DNA of 64,000 bases from Paracoccus sediminis (GTDB lineage: Bacteria; Pseudomonadota; Alphaproteobacteria; Rhodobacterales; Rhodobacteraceae). Shown piece by piece: positions 53,147 to 62,304 of the stretch. Under the pieces are notes generated by a model. It worked only from the letters and a program-made list of their open reading frames with translations, was not told the DNA's origin and did not search any database. The stretch is from NCBI RefSeq assembly GCF_900188295.1, contig NZ_FZNM01000005.1, positions 124,001 through 188,000 of the forward strand, in the 5' to 3' direction. Within the stretch, counting starts at the first letter, position 1. The number at the start of each line of letters is the position of its first letter. The position numbers and the translations under genes are program-made.

Positions 53147-53347
53147 TTGGACGGCCTGGGCTATTCCGGCCACGGCGCGCAGATGTCCACCCTGATCGGA
53201 CAGGTGCTGGCGGATCTGGCCATGGGGCGGCGGGATACCAACCCGCTGGACGGCCTGGACTGGCCCGCGATTCCGGCCCACAGCGGCAAGCCGTGGTTCC
53301 TGCCGCTGGTGGGGCTGTGGTTCGGGCTGAAGGACCGCCTGTCCTAA
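53147..53347 (+). pseudogene. C-terminal remnant of an FAD-dependent amine oxidoreductase
   Basis: About 66 codons encode a complete DAO-family C-terminus: LGYSGHGAQMSTLIGQVLAD, then WPAIPAHSGKPWFLPLVGLW and a stop. No start or N-terminal flavin domain is present. It abuts the ALDH tail on the other strand, so two enzyme genes were truncated at the same junction near 53145. It differs from the oxidase at 8607-9950. Confidence 0.7.
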
Positions 53348-53373
53348 GGGGCGGCACGAGGGAAGCAGGCCCC

Positions 53374-54279
53374 CTAGCCCAGCGAATGCGAGGCAAGGCC
53401 ATAGGTCACGGCCCCGGCCGTCGCGCGGCGGGGCGGGCCGATGCGCATTTCCGTGATCGTGTCAAAGGCCGCCAGGCCGGCATCGGCCAGAAAGCCCAGG
53501 AACACCTCGCTGTCCACCGGCGTATCCAGGCGGACAAAGGTTCCGGCATTGGCCCGGATCAGCGGGGCGGTTAGGGCCATCGCCATCGCGTCGTCCTCGG
53601 CCACGACCGGGCCGATGACCACGCCCCGGCCGAATTCGCGTTGCAGGGCAAAGCCGCGCACCGCCCCGTCGCGCAGCGCGACCGTACCCGTCGACAAGGG
53701 CAGCAGGGCATCCAGAATCCGCCGCCGCCGCGCGCCATAGGCCGCCTGGTCCAGGTCGCGCAGCGCCGCCTGATCGGTGGGGCGCAGGTCGCGGATCCCG
53801 GCGCCTGATGCCGGGCCGGTCCCGATGGGCCGCGCGATACCCTGCTGCTGATGGATGACGGCGACGGGCAGAAACCCGGCCGCGGCATAAAGACGGTATC
53901 CCGACCGGGTCGCGCTCAGCCGCAGGTCGCGGCCCGCGCAATCGGCCAGCACGCGCTGCAACAGCCACTTGCCCGCGCCCCGCGCCTGCAACCGCGGCAC
54001 CGTCACCATCATCCCCAGCATGGCGAAATCGTCGCCCATCGGAAAATACATGGCCGATCCGACCGGGCGCCCGATCTCGTCCATGGCAAGATAGCCCTGG
54101 CCCAGCGACAGGAACAGATCCAGGTCATGCGCCCGATGCGGCCACAGCACCCCCACCGTCAATTCGTGCAGCAGCCTTCGCTGCGCCAGCCCAAGCGGCT
54201 GGGCCAGGGTGTCATAGGCGTCGATGCGCAATCGGGGCAAGGGATCGGCGGCCTGCCCTGTTTCCTGATCCATCGCCAC
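53374..54279 (-). CDS. GNAT-family N-acetyltransferase
   Basis: A 301-residue enzyme. The N-terminal GNAT domain has the acetyl-CoA region MMVTVPRLQARGAGKWLLQR and GYRLYAAAGFLPVAV. The C-terminal half resembles the second domain often fused to such proteins (Acetyltransf_18-like; VVIGPVVAEDDAMAMALTAP). No membrane part. It stands alone between the remnants and the third LacI gene. Substrate unknown. An in-frame ATG two codons downstream is an equal start candidate. Confidence 0.82.
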   Translation of the reverse strand: MAMDQETGQAADPLPRLRIDAYDTLAQPLGLAQRRLLHELTVGVLWPHRAHDLDLFLSLGQGYLAMDEIGRPVGSAMYFPMGDDFAMLGMMVTVPRLQARGAGKWLLQRVLADCAGRDLRLSATRSGYRLYAAAGFLPVAVIHQQQGIARPIGTGPASGAGIRDLRPTDQAALRDLDQAAYGARRRRILDALLPLSTGTVALRDGAVRGFALQREFGRGVVIGPVVAEDDAMAMALTAPLIRANAGTFVRLDTPVDSEVFLGFLADAGLAAFDTITEMRIGPPRRATAGAVTYGLASHSLG

Positions 54280-54387
54280 GCGCTCCCTTGTCGGACAGGG
54301 GCAGTATGGACGGGGGGCGAACCTATTTGATGCCGTATCGCCGGGGGTCCGGCGAATATTATTGCGTCTGCCGTCGGGCCGTCCAGC

Positions 54388-55398
54388 CTAGGATCGGTCG
54401 GAACTGCGGCCCGAGGACTGTCGCGCGACCAGATCGGGCGGGTCGGCGACGGCCTGTCCGTTCCTGCCGCCGATCCGATCCAGCAGCAGTTGAACCGCCC
54501 GTTCCGCCGTCGCGGGCAGATGCAGATCGACCGCTGTCAGCGGCGGAACCGACAGCTTGGCCCGAAGACCGTCATAGCGGGTCGCAAGGCGCAGGCGGTC
54601 GGGCATCGCGCGCCCAAGATCATGGGCCGCGCGGACGGCGCCGCTGGCAAAGGCGTCGATGGCCGCATAGATGCCGTCGATGCGCGGGTCCGCCTGAATC
54701 AGTCGGCGGGTTTCGCGGCAGGCCAGATCCTCGCCTTCGGCCTCGTCCAGCCTGACCAGGATCGGCGGATGGCCCTGGGCCTTGGCAAAGTCCAGATAGG
54801 CCGCCTCGGCCTCGATCTGGCTGGTCCGGGGGGTGGAACCGATCAGCGCCGCGATCCGGGACGATCCCTGCCGGGCCAGGTGATCCAGCAGCAGCGCCGT
54901 CGTTTCGCCCGACCGGATGTCCACTGCGGGAATGTCGGGGCGGTCTGGCACCGTTCCGATGGATACCACCGGCGTCTTGCGCCGCTCGAAATGGGCGACC
55001 AGCGGATCGTCGCGCGCAGGCTCGACCAGGATCACGCCGTCAAAGCTGGTGGCGCCACAGCTTTGCGCCGCCGGATGGGGCGGGATCAGGCACAGCGCCA
55101 GGTCGCGGGTCAGCGCCGACATCGCCGCCGAGGCCGCGATCTCCATCAGGAACCCCAGACGCGACGGACCCGCCGCCACTGCGAAGGGCATCGACGACGC
55201 CAAGGCGATCACCCCGGTCCGCCCGCTGCGCAGGGCACGGGCCATGTGGCTGGGATGATAGCCCATCTGGTCGGCAAGCGCCTGAATCCGCTTGCGGGTT
55301 TCGGGTTCCACAGGACGGCGCCCGCTGAAGGCATGGGATACGGTCGTGACCGACACCCCGGCCGCCCTTGCCAGATCGGAAATGGTGGGCTTGGTCAC
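54388..55398 (-). CDS. LacI-family regulator of the NCS2/amidohydrolase/TauE operon
   Basis: A 336-residue repressor. The GTG at 55398 follows a strong GAGGGG site and gives the standard N-terminus (TKPTISDLARAAGVSVTTVS, then HAFSGRRPVEPETRKRI). The effector domain contains DGVILVEPARDDPLV and DGIYAAIDAFASGAVRAA. It diverges from the permease gene, and the gap contains two near-identical palindromes, the expected LacI targets. The ligand is probably the imported heterocycle or its product. Confidence 0.9.
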   Translation of the reverse strand: MTKPTISDLARAAGVSVTTVSHAFSGRRPVEPETRKRIQALADQMGYHPSHMARALRSGRTGVIALASSMPFAVAAGPSRLGFLMEIAASAAMSALTRDLALCLIPPHPAAQSCGATSFDGVILVEPARDDPLVAHFERRKTPVVSIGTVPDRPDIPAVDIRSGETTALLLDHLARQGSSRIAALIGSTPRTSQIEAEAAYLDFAKAQGHPPILVRLDEAEGEDLACRETRRLIQADPRIDGIYAAIDAFASGAVRAAHDLGRAMPDRLRLATRYDGLRAKLSVPPLTAVDLHLPATAERAVQLLLDRIGGRNGQAVADPPDLVARQSSGRSSDRS

Positions 55399-55455
55399 GG
55401 TCCCCTCGTCGCACCTGTGTCCGCCAACCCTAGCAAGATAGCGCCAATCTTTGCA

Positions 55456-55515
55456 ACAAAACGATTTGCGAGAATCAGCAAGCATGGTATGACGCCCGTT
55501 AGCAAAACGATTTGC
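55456..55515 (+). promoter_or_regulatory. Twin LacI operators flanking a promoter
   Basis: ACAAAACGATTTGC (55456-55469) and GCAAAACGATTTGC (55502-55515) are centred 46 bases apart. Each is a near-palindrome with the central CG typical of LacI sites. A promoter-like TTGCGA (55466-55471) and TATGAC (55488-55493), 16 bases apart, lies between or overlaps them. Repression by looping or double occupancy of the 55554 operon is likely. Confidence 0.75.
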
Positions 55516-55553
55516 AGAAGCAGACACGCATTCTTGAAACAGGGAAAAACGAC

Positions 55554-56897
55554 ATGCCGACAGCGATGGACCACCGCCCGCCTTCCGATCCCGCCGATGA
55601 AAGATTGCCGCTGAAGGATCTGGTCCTTTACGGTTTCCAGCATGTGCTGGTGATGGCGGCCTCGCCGATCACGGCTGTCTTTCTGGTGGCGCAGACGCTG
55701 GGCTTCGATGCCGCCCTGACGGTGTCGATCATCAGCGCGACCTTCCTGGTCTGCGGGCTGGGGACGATCCTGCAAAGCTTCGGCCCTGCGGGACTGGGCG
55801 CAAGGCTGCCCTTCATCATGGTACCCGGCGGCGCCCCCATCGCGATCTTCCTGGCCATCGCCACCCAGACCGACGTGCAGACGGCGGTGGGCGCGGTGCT
55901 GATGACCGGGGCGTTCTATTTCCTGGCTCTGCCGGTGTTCCGGCGCCTGCTGCGGTTCTTTCCGCCGATCGTGGTCGGCACCATGCTGCTGCTGGTGGCG
56001 GTGAACCTGGTCAAGATCTATGGCGGCACGATCACCGGCCGGCCCGGCAGCGACAATTTCGCCGATCCCGTCAATGTCGGGCTGGCTTTGGCGACCATCG
56101 CCCTGACGGTGATCTTTTCGCGCGTATTCACCGGCACGTTGCAGCGCGTGTCGGTCATGCTGGGGCTGATCGCGGGCACGCTGCTGGCGGCGGCCCTGGG
56201 CAGGCTGGACGTGTCGGGCGTGATGCAGGGATCGCTGATCGCCGTGCCGCAGCTGTTCCCCTTCGGGCTGCCGAAATTCGACATCATCGCGTCCCTGCCG
56301 CTGATCGTCTTTTCCATCATCTCGATGGCCGAGGCGACGGGCCAGACCATCGCCACGGCCGAGATCGTGGACCGCAAGGGCGACGCCCATGCCATCGTGC
56401 CCCGCACCATCCGCGGCGACGCGGTGGCGTCGGTGGTCGGCGGCCTGTTCGGAACTTCTCTGATTATCACCTCGGGCGAGAACGTGGGCATCGTGCGCGC
56501 CACCGGCGTCCGGTCGCGCTATGTGACGGCGATGGCCGGGGTGATCCTGGTCGTCATCGCGCTGCTGGGGCCGGTGTCGCGTCTGGCCAGCGTTCTGCCC
56601 GGCGCGGTTGTCGGCGGCACGGCCGTCATCGTCTTTTCCATCATCGGCGTGATCGGCATCCACATGCTGTCGCGCGTCGATCTGCGCGAACACGGGGCGA
56701 TGTTCACGCTGGCCTCGGGCCTGGCCATGGGGCTGATGCCGATCCTGGTGCCCGGCGTGTACAGCCAGTTTCCGCAATGGTCGCAGATGATCCTGGGCAA
56801 CGGCCTGGCGATGGGCACGATCACGGCGGCGGTGGTGAATGCCTTCTTCCAGTTCAACGCCCCGAAACCCCTTGACGTGCCGGGGCACGCCCGATGA
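55554..56897 (+). CDS. NCS2-family nucleobase/xanthine permease
   Basis: A 447-residue membrane protein with about 12-14 hydrophobic segments. Family landmarks are LYGFQHVLVMAASPITAVFL near the start and MAEATGQTIATAEIVDRKGD with the substrate-binding glutamate in the position used by uracil/xanthine permeases. The N1-type segment GGLFGTSLIITSGENVGIV is also present. NCS2 proteins import purines, pyrimidines or urate with protons. It leads an operon with an amidohydrolase. An in-frame ATG at 55566 is an alternative start. Confidence 0.88.
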   Translation: MPTAMDHRPPSDPADERLPLKDLVLYGFQHVLVMAASPITAVFLVAQTLGFDAALTVSIISATFLVCGLGTILQSFGPAGLGARLPFIMVPGGAPIAIFLAIATQTDVQTAVGAVLMTGAFYFLALPVFRRLLRFFPPIVVGTMLLLVAVNLVKIYGGTITGRPGSDNFADPVNVGLALATIALTVIFSRVFTGTLQRVSVMLGLIAGTLLAAALGRLDVSGVMQGSLIAVPQLFPFGLPKFDIIASLPLIVFSIISMAEATGQTIATAEIVDRKGDAHAIVPRTIRGDAVASVVGGLFGTSLIITSGENVGIVRATGVRSRYVTAMAGVILVVIALLGPVSRLASVLPGAVVGGTAVIVFSIIGVIGIHMLSRVDLREHGAMFTLASGLAMGLMPILVPGVYSQFPQWSQMILGNGLAMGTITAAVVNAFFQFNAPKPLDVPGHAR

Positions 56898-58291
56898 CCG
56901 ATTTCCGCCAGACCTTCGCCGCGACCGACAACCTGATCGTCGCGCCGGGCCGCCTGCTGCTGGACAGCGGCCCGCAGCCCGGCATGGCGGCGCTGTTGCG
57001 GAACGGCAGCTTTGCGGACATCGGCGCCATGGCGGATCTGCGCGCCCGCCATCCGGCTGCGCGGCGTGTGGAACTGCCGGATCACCTGATGATGCCGGGC
57101 TTCATCGACAGCCACACCCATCTGACGCAGTCGCTGGGCAAGTCGCTGGTCTTCGGAGAGCCGTCCGAGATCTTCCGCCGCATCTGGGTGCCGCTGGAAG
57201 GCAGCCTTGACGAGCACATGGTGTATCTGTCGTCCAAACTTGCGGCGCTCGAATGCCTGCGCGGCGGGTTTACTGCGGCCGTGGATGCGGGCACCCGCTC
57301 GGCCGGTCATATCGGCCGGCTGGTCGATGCCGCCCGCGAAACCGGGCTGCGGCTGGTCGTGGCGCAGATCTGCAACGACCTTGGCGGCGCGGCCGTGGTT
57401 CCCAACCGCGCTACGATCCTTCAGGCGGCTGAGACGCATCTGGCCGCCTATCAGGGGGATCCGCTGATCCACCCGTCACTGGCGATTTCGATCCCCGAGG
57501 TGGCCAGCGACGCGATGCTGCGCGACATCGCGGCCATGGCGGGCGCGGCGGGCGCGGTCTTCCAGATCCATGTGAACGAGCATCTGGTGGCCGTGGAACG
57601 GTCGCTGGTGGCCCATGGCCGTCGGCCGCTGGAACATCTGGCCCAGGTCGGCGCGCTTGGGCCGCAGACGCTGATCGCGCATTCCACGCTGGTCACGCCG
57701 TCCGAACTGAACCTGCTGCGCGATACCGGGGCGGCGGTGGCCTATAACCCCGTCGCCTCGGTCTGGAAGGGGAACGCGGTGGCCCCGGCCTTGCAGATGC
57801 AGGCGCTTGGCATCCGGTTCGGCCTGGGCACGGACGGCACGCGCGCCGACGGGTTCCGGCTGATGGACGCGGCGGAAACCATGCAGCGTGCGGGATATGG
57901 CCTGGCTGCGGGCGACAGTTCCTGCGGCGGAGGCTGGCTGTGGCTGGATGCGGCCACGCGGATGGCGGCGGATGCCAGCGGGCTGGCGGGGGTGACGGGC
58001 CGCATCGCGCCGGGGTTGGCCGCCGATTTCCTGCTGGTCGATCTGGACCGGCCGGAATTCACGCCCTCGCACGACCTGGCCTGGGAACTGGTTCGCTATG
58101 GCAACCGCGACCAGATCGACGCGGTGTTCACCGACGGCCGGTTGCGGATGGTGCAGGGCTGGCCGGTCGATTGGGACGCCCGCGCGCTGATGGCGCAGGT
58201 CCGCGAACAGGCGTCCCCGGCCATCGCCAAGGCTCCGATCCAGCGCATCCATCCCACCGCCGACAGCCTGATGGCAACGAGGCCCGCGTGA
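56894..58291 (+). CDS. Amidohydrolase of the guanine/cytosine deaminase superfamily
   Basis: A 465-residue metal-dependent hydrolase. The metal and catalytic residues are visible: MPGFIDSHTHLTQSLGKS (HxH), FQIHVNEHLVAV, LIAHSTLVTP and FGLGTDGTRADGF. The C-terminal strand (GRIAPGLAADFLLVDLDRPE) is typical of deaminases. It resembles guanine deaminases and chlorohydrolases such as TrzN or AtzA, but no diagnostic signature fixes the substrate. The ATG overlaps the permease stop (ATGA). It probably deaminates or hydrolyses the compound brought in by the NCS2 permease. Confidence 0.85.
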   Translation: MTDFRQTFAATDNLIVAPGRLLLDSGPQPGMAALLRNGSFADIGAMADLRARHPAARRVELPDHLMMPGFIDSHTHLTQSLGKSLVFGEPSEIFRRIWVPLEGSLDEHMVYLSSKLAALECLRGGFTAAVDAGTRSAGHIGRLVDAARETGLRLVVAQICNDLGGAAVVPNRATILQAAETHLAAYQGDPLIHPSLAISIPEVASDAMLRDIAAMAGAAGAVFQIHVNEHLVAVERSLVAHGRRPLEHLAQVGALGPQTLIAHSTLVTPSELNLLRDTGAAVAYNPVASVWKGNAVAPALQMQALGIRFGLGTDGTRADGFRLMDAAETMQRAGYGLAAGDSSCGGGWLWLDAATRMAADASGLAGVTGRIAPGLAADFLLVDLDRPEFTPSHDLAWELVRYGNRDQIDAVFTDGRLRMVQGWPVDWDARALMAQVREQASPAIAKAPIQRIHPTADSLMATRPA

Positions 58292-58998
58292 CCCCTGCAA
58301 TCTTCATGGCCCTGTCGCTGCTGGTCGCCGCCGCCGCCTTTGTCCAGGGGGCGGTCGGCATCGGCTTTGCGCTGATCGTGGCGCCGGTCTTTGGCTTTGT
58401 CGATGCCACCTACCTGCCGGTCACGCTGCTGATCCTGATGCTGCCGCTCAATGCCCTGGTGGCCTGGAGAGAGCGGCACGCGATCGACCGGCAGGGGGCG
58501 GGCTGGATCACGGCGGGCCGCTTTGTGGGCACCTTCCTGGGCATGGCGGTCCTCATCGCGCTGTCGGTGCGCCAACTGGAAATCGCGGTGGGCCTTCTGA
58601 CCGTCCTGGCCGCCGGGGTGGCGCTGCTGTCGCCGCCCTTCGATCCCTCGCCCCCGGCCTCGGTCGGGGTGGGGCTGTTCACCGGCGTGACCGAAACCGC
58701 CACCGGCATCGGCGGGCCGCCCCTGGCGCTTTTGTACCAGCACGCGCCCGGACCGATCCTGCGGTCCACCGTCGCAACCTGCTTTCTGGTGGGCGAGGTG
58801 ATCTCGCTGGGGATCCTGCTGATCGCCGGGCGCATCGGCCAGGACCAGATGCTGGCGGCCTTGTACCTGATCCCCGCCGTGCTGGTCGGCACCGCGCTGT
58901 CGCGGGTCGTCCATGCGCGCGTCAACGGGCCGGGATTGCGCCTTGCCGTCCTGATCTTTTCCATCGTCAGCGGCGCGGCGCTGATCCTCAAGGGCTAG
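58288..58998 (+). CDS. TauE/SafE-family membrane transporter
   Basis: A 236-residue membrane protein with about eight hydrophobic helices. The family pattern begins FVQGAVGIGFALIVAPVF and repeats as GVTETATGIGGPPLALLYQ. The GTG start overlaps the amidohydrolase stop (GTGA). TauE/SafE proteins export or import sulfite, sulfonates or other small anions. As the third gene of the operon it may release an anionic product or take up a related substrate; the ion is unknown. Confidence 0.85.
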   Translation: MTPAIFMALSLLVAAAAFVQGAVGIGFALIVAPVFGFVDATYLPVTLLILMLPLNALVAWRERHAIDRQGAGWITAGRFVGTFLGMAVLIALSVRQLEIAVGLLTVLAAGVALLSPPFDPSPPASVGVGLFTGVTETATGIGGPPLALLYQHAPGPILRSTVATCFLVGEVISLGILLIAGRIGQDQMLAALYLIPAVLVGTALSRVVHARVNGPGLRLAVLIFSIVSGAALILKG

Positions 58999-59091
58999 CG
59001 CGCGACCGGGCGGTCATCGGCTCGGCTTTCGCGGACCGGGAAGACTTTGTCCTGGGGACATTATCCTGATTTCCAGGCCTGCGTGGCGTCA

Positions 59092-59107
59092 TTGACCGTT
59101 TGGTCAA
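59092..59107 (+). promoter_or_regulatory. Palindrome upstream of ugpB
   Basis: TTGACC GTTT GGTCAA is a perfect six-base inverted repeat with a four-base centre, 94 bases before ugpB. This shape is common for TetR-type operators. No TetR gene is present in the window, so the binding factor is unknown. The surrounding gap (58999-59201) shows no gene. Confidence 0.45.
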
Positions 59108-59201
59108 ACAGTGTCACCTTCCCGTCAGGAAAGTGTTGCGTTCGCGTCATCCAGGCGCGCTAGGCCCGTCCGCGAACCGCAACCCTGAAGGGGAGGACCA
59201 T

Positions 59202-60515
59202 ATGAAATACCTATTCACCGCATCTGCGGTGGCGCTGCTTGCGTCGCTGTCGGCAGCAAACGCGCAGACTGAAATCCAGTGGTGGCACGCCATGGGCGGC
59301 GAACTGGGCGCCAAGCTGGAGGAAATCACCAAGGGTTTCAACGACAGCCAGGACGAATACACCGTGGTGCCGTCCTACAAGGGCACCTATCCCGAAACCA
59401 TGACCGCCGCGATCGCGGCCTTCCGCGCGCAGCAGCAGCCGGCCATCGTCCAGGTGTTCGAGGTTGGCACCGGCACCATGATGGCCGCCAAGGGCGCCAT
59501 CGTTCCGGTCCATCAGCTGATGGCTGACCAGGGCGCGGCCTTCGATCCCGCCGCCTATCTGCCTGCCGTCGTCGGATACTATACCGACACCGAGGGCAAC
59601 ATGCTGTCGATGCCCTTCAACAGCTCGACCCCGATCGTCTATTACAACAAGACGGTGTTCGAAAAGGCGGGCCTTGATCCGAACACCCCGCCCAAGACCT
59701 GGGCCGAGCTTGAGGAGTTCAGCAAAACGATCCGCGATACCGGCGCGGCCACCTGCGGCTTCACGACCCAGTGGGTAAGCTGGATCCAGACCGAGAACCT
59801 GTCGGCCTGGCACAACCAGCCCATCGGCACCGAACAGAACGGCTTTGGCGGCACCGCCGCGCGGCTGACGCTGAACGGCCCGGTCCAGGTCAAGCACTGG
59901 GAAAACCTCAAGCGCATGGCCGACGAGGGGGTCTTCAAGTATGGCGGCCCGGTCGGCGGCGACAATGCGGCGCCGATGTTTTATTCGCAGGAATGCGCCA
60001 TGTACATGGGCAGCTCGGCCAGCCGCGCGGGCGTGATCGCCAACGCCAAGGATTTCGAACTGGGCTATGGGATGCTGCCTTATTACGACGATGTCGAAGG
60101 CGCGCCGCAGAATTCGATCATCGGCGGGGCCACGCTGTGGGTGCTGTCGGGCCGCCCGGACGAGGAATACGCGGGCGTCGCGAAGTTCTTCGAATACCTG
60201 TCCTCGCCCGAGGTGCAGGCCGACTGGGCGTCCTTCTCGGGCTATCTGCCGATCACCCAGGCGGCGATGGACCAGATGGCGGACTATTATGCGGAAAACC
60301 CCGGCGCCGACACCGGCATCAAGCAGATCACGCTGAACGAGCCGACCGAGAATTCCAAGGGCCTGCGGTTCGGCAACTATGTCCAGATTCGCGGCATCAT
60401 CGACGAGGAGTTCGAGCAGCTTCTGGCCGGATCCAAGGATGCCCAGGGCGCGCTTGACGCCGTGGTCGAACGCGGCAATGCGCTGATCGAGGAATTCGAG
60501 GCGCAGAACCAGTAG
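59202..60515 (+). CDS. ugpB: sn-Glycerol-3-phosphate ABC transporter binding protein
   Basis: A 437-residue periplasmic protein with a signal peptide cleaved near LSAANAQ. Characteristic UgpB segments are [28 protein letters not shown] [19 protein letters not shown], and [20 protein letters not shown], which supplies aromatic ligand contacts. It binds glycerol-3-phosphate and glycerophosphodiesters. It leads the ugpBAEC operon with a GGGGAGGA ribosome-binding site. A strong hairpin follows before ugpA. Confidence 0.94.
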   Translation: MKYLFTASAVALLASLSAANAQTEIQWWHAMGGELGAKLEEITKGFNDSQDEYTVVPSYKGTYPETMTAAIAAFRAQQQPAIVQVFEVGTGTMMAAKGAIVPVHQLMADQGAAFDPAAYLPAVVGYYTDTEGNMLSMPFNSSTPIVYYNKTVFEKAGLDPNTPPKTWAELEEFSKTIRDTGAATCGFTTQWVSWIQTENLSAWHNQPIGTEQNGFGGTAARLTLNGPVQVKHWENLKRMADEGVFKYGGPVGGDNAAPMFYSQECAMYMGSSASRAGVIANAKDFELGYGMLPYYDDVEGAPQNSIIGGATLWVLSGRPDEEYAGVAKFFEYLSSPEVQADWASFSGYLPITQAAMDQMADYYAENPGADTGIKQITLNEPTENSKGLRFGNYVQIRGIIDEEFEQLLAGSKDAQGALDAVVERGNALIEEFEAQNQ

Positions 60516-60523
60516 GATCTGCC

Positions 60524-60547
60524 GGGGCCGCGCGCCTGCGCGGCCCC
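60524..60547 (+). other. Hairpin between ugpB and ugpA
   Basis: GGGGCCGCGC and GCGCGGCCCC make a perfect ten-base-pair stem with a four-base loop just after the ugpB stop, without a long T-run. It probably protects the ugpB message and limits read-through to the membrane genes. Confidence 0.65.
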
Positions 60548-60573
60548 GTTCCGCTTTCAAGACAAGGTTCAGG

Positions 60574-61452
60574 ATGAAGCGTACCCTTTTTCGCAACCAG
60601 TTGCTGCCCTGGCTTCTGCTGGCGCCGCAACTGGCGATCACCTTTGTCTTCTTCCTGTGGCCTGCGGCCCAGGCGATCCGGCAAAGCTTCCTGCGCCAGG
60701 ATGCCTTCGGCATAAACACCAGCTTCGTGGGGCTGGCCAATTTCAGGGCGCTGTGGAACAGCCCGGAATACCTGAATTCGCTTCAGGTCACGGCGGTGTT
60801 CGCGGTGCTGGTGACCGTCCTGTCGATGGGCTTTTCGCTGTTGCTGGCGGTTGCCGTGGACCGGATGATCCGGTCCGCCAGCGTCTATACCACGCTGCTG
60901 GTCTGGCCCTATGCGGTGGCGCCCGCCGTCGCGGGCATCCTGTGGTGGTTCATCTTCAACCCGACCATCGGCGTGATGCCCTATGTCCTGGAGATGGTGG
61001 GATACGACTGGAACCACATCAGCTCCAAATCCGACGCCATGGCCCTGGTGGTGATCGCCTCGGCCTGGAAGCAGATCAGCTACAACTTCCTGTTCTTCGT
61101 GGCGGGCCTGCAATCGGTGCCCGCCAGCCTGCGCGAGGCCGCGGCCATCGACGGCGCGGGCCCGGTGCGGCGGTTCTTCGACATCACGTTGCCGCTGCTG
61201 TCGCCGACGACATTCTTTCTGCTGGTCGTCAACATCGTCTATGCCATGTTCGACACCTTCGCCGTCATCGACGCCACAACCGAGGGCGGCCCCGCGCAGG
61301 CAACCAACATCATGGTGTACAAGGTCTATTTCGACGGCTTCGTGGGCCAGAACATGGGCTCGTCGGCCGCGCAGTCGGTGGTGCTGATGGTCATTGTCAT
61401 CGCGCTGACCATCGTGCAGTTCCGCTGGGTCGAAAAGAAGGTGGCCTATTGA
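60574..61452 (+). CDS. ugpA: sn-Glycerol-3-phosphate ABC transporter permease UgpA
   Basis: A 292-residue inner-membrane permease of the MalF type with about six helices. It starts [20 protein letters not shown], and the EAA coupling loop reads [20 protein letters not shown]. The length and segments match UgpA. Its stop overlaps the ugpE start (TGATG). Confidence 0.94.
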   Translation: MKRTLFRNQLLPWLLLAPQLAITFVFFLWPAAQAIRQSFLRQDAFGINTSFVGLANFRALWNSPEYLNSLQVTAVFAVLVTVLSMGFSLLLAVAVDRMIRSASVYTTLLVWPYAVAPAVAGILWWFIFNPTIGVMPYVLEMVGYDWNHISSKSDAMALVVIASAWKQISYNFLFFVAGLQSVPASLREAAAIDGAGPVRRFFDITLPLLSPTTFFLLVVNIVYAMFDTFAVIDATTEGGPAQATNIMVYKVYFDGFVGQNMGSSAAQSVVLMVIVIALTIVQFRWVEKKVAY

Positions 61453-62300
61453 TGATCGAAAACCGCCCCGGCCTGAACCTTCTGGCGCACCTGACCCTGA
61501 TGCTGGGCGTGGCCATCGTGGCCCTGCCCGTCTGGGTGGCCTTCGTCGCGTCCACCCACACCGCCACGGATTTCATGTCGGGCACGATCCCGCTGTGGCC
61601 CGGACCCTATCTGGTCGAGAATTATGCACGGATGCTGGACGCGGGCGTATCGACCAGCGGCACCCCCCCGGTCGGCACGATGATGCTGAACAGCCTTGTC
61701 ATGGCGCTGCTGATCGCCTGCGGCAAGATCGCGATTTCCATCACCTCGGCCTTCGCGATCGTCTATTTCCGCTTTCCGCTGCGAAACCTGGCCTTCTGGT
61801 GCATCTTCATCACCCTGATGCTGCCGGTGGAGGTGAGGATCGTTCCGACCTTCCAGGTGGTCGCGGATCTGGGGCTGCTGGACAGCTATGCCGGGTTGTC
61901 GATCCCGCTGATCGCGTCGGCCACCGCGACCTTCCTGTTCCGGCAGGTGTTCCTGACCATTCCCGACGAACTGACCGAGGCCGCGCGCATCGACGGCGCA
62001 GGACCGATGAAGTTCTTTCGCGACATCCTGCTGCCCTTGTCGCGCACCAACATCGCGGCGCTGTTCGTGATCCTGTTCATCTATGGCTGGAACCAGTACC
62101 TGTGGCCGCTGCTGATTACCACCAGCAGCGATTACTATACCATCGTGGCGGGCATCAAGCGGATGGCCGACGCGGTGGACGGGCTGCCGCAATGGCATCT
62201 GGTGATGGCCACCGCGATGCTGGCGATGCTGCCCCCGGTCGCCGTGGTGATCGGGATGCAGCGCCTGTTCGTCAAAGGTCTTGTCGAGACGGAGAAGTAA
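61452..62300 (+). CDS. ugpE: sn-Glycerol-3-phosphate ABC transporter permease UgpE
   Basis: A 282-residue MalG-type permease. The EAA loop is [20 protein letters not shown], and the region [20 protein letters not shown] is the UgpE hallmark. It forms the channel with UgpA. It is coupled to ugpA by one shared base and lies four bases before ugpC. Confidence 0.94.
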   Translation: MIENRPGLNLLAHLTLMLGVAIVALPVWVAFVASTHTATDFMSGTIPLWPGPYLVENYARMLDAGVSTSGTPPVGTMMLNSLVMALLIACGKIAISITSAFAIVYFRFPLRNLAFWCIFITLMLPVEVRIVPTFQVVADLGLLDSYAGLSIPLIASATATFLFRQVFLTIPDELTEAARIDGAGPMKFFRDILLPLSRTNIAALFVILFIYGWNQYLWPLLITTSSDYYTIVAGIKRMADAVDGLPQWHLVMATAMLAMLPPVAVVIGMQRLFVKGLVETEK

Positions 62301-62304
62301 GACA

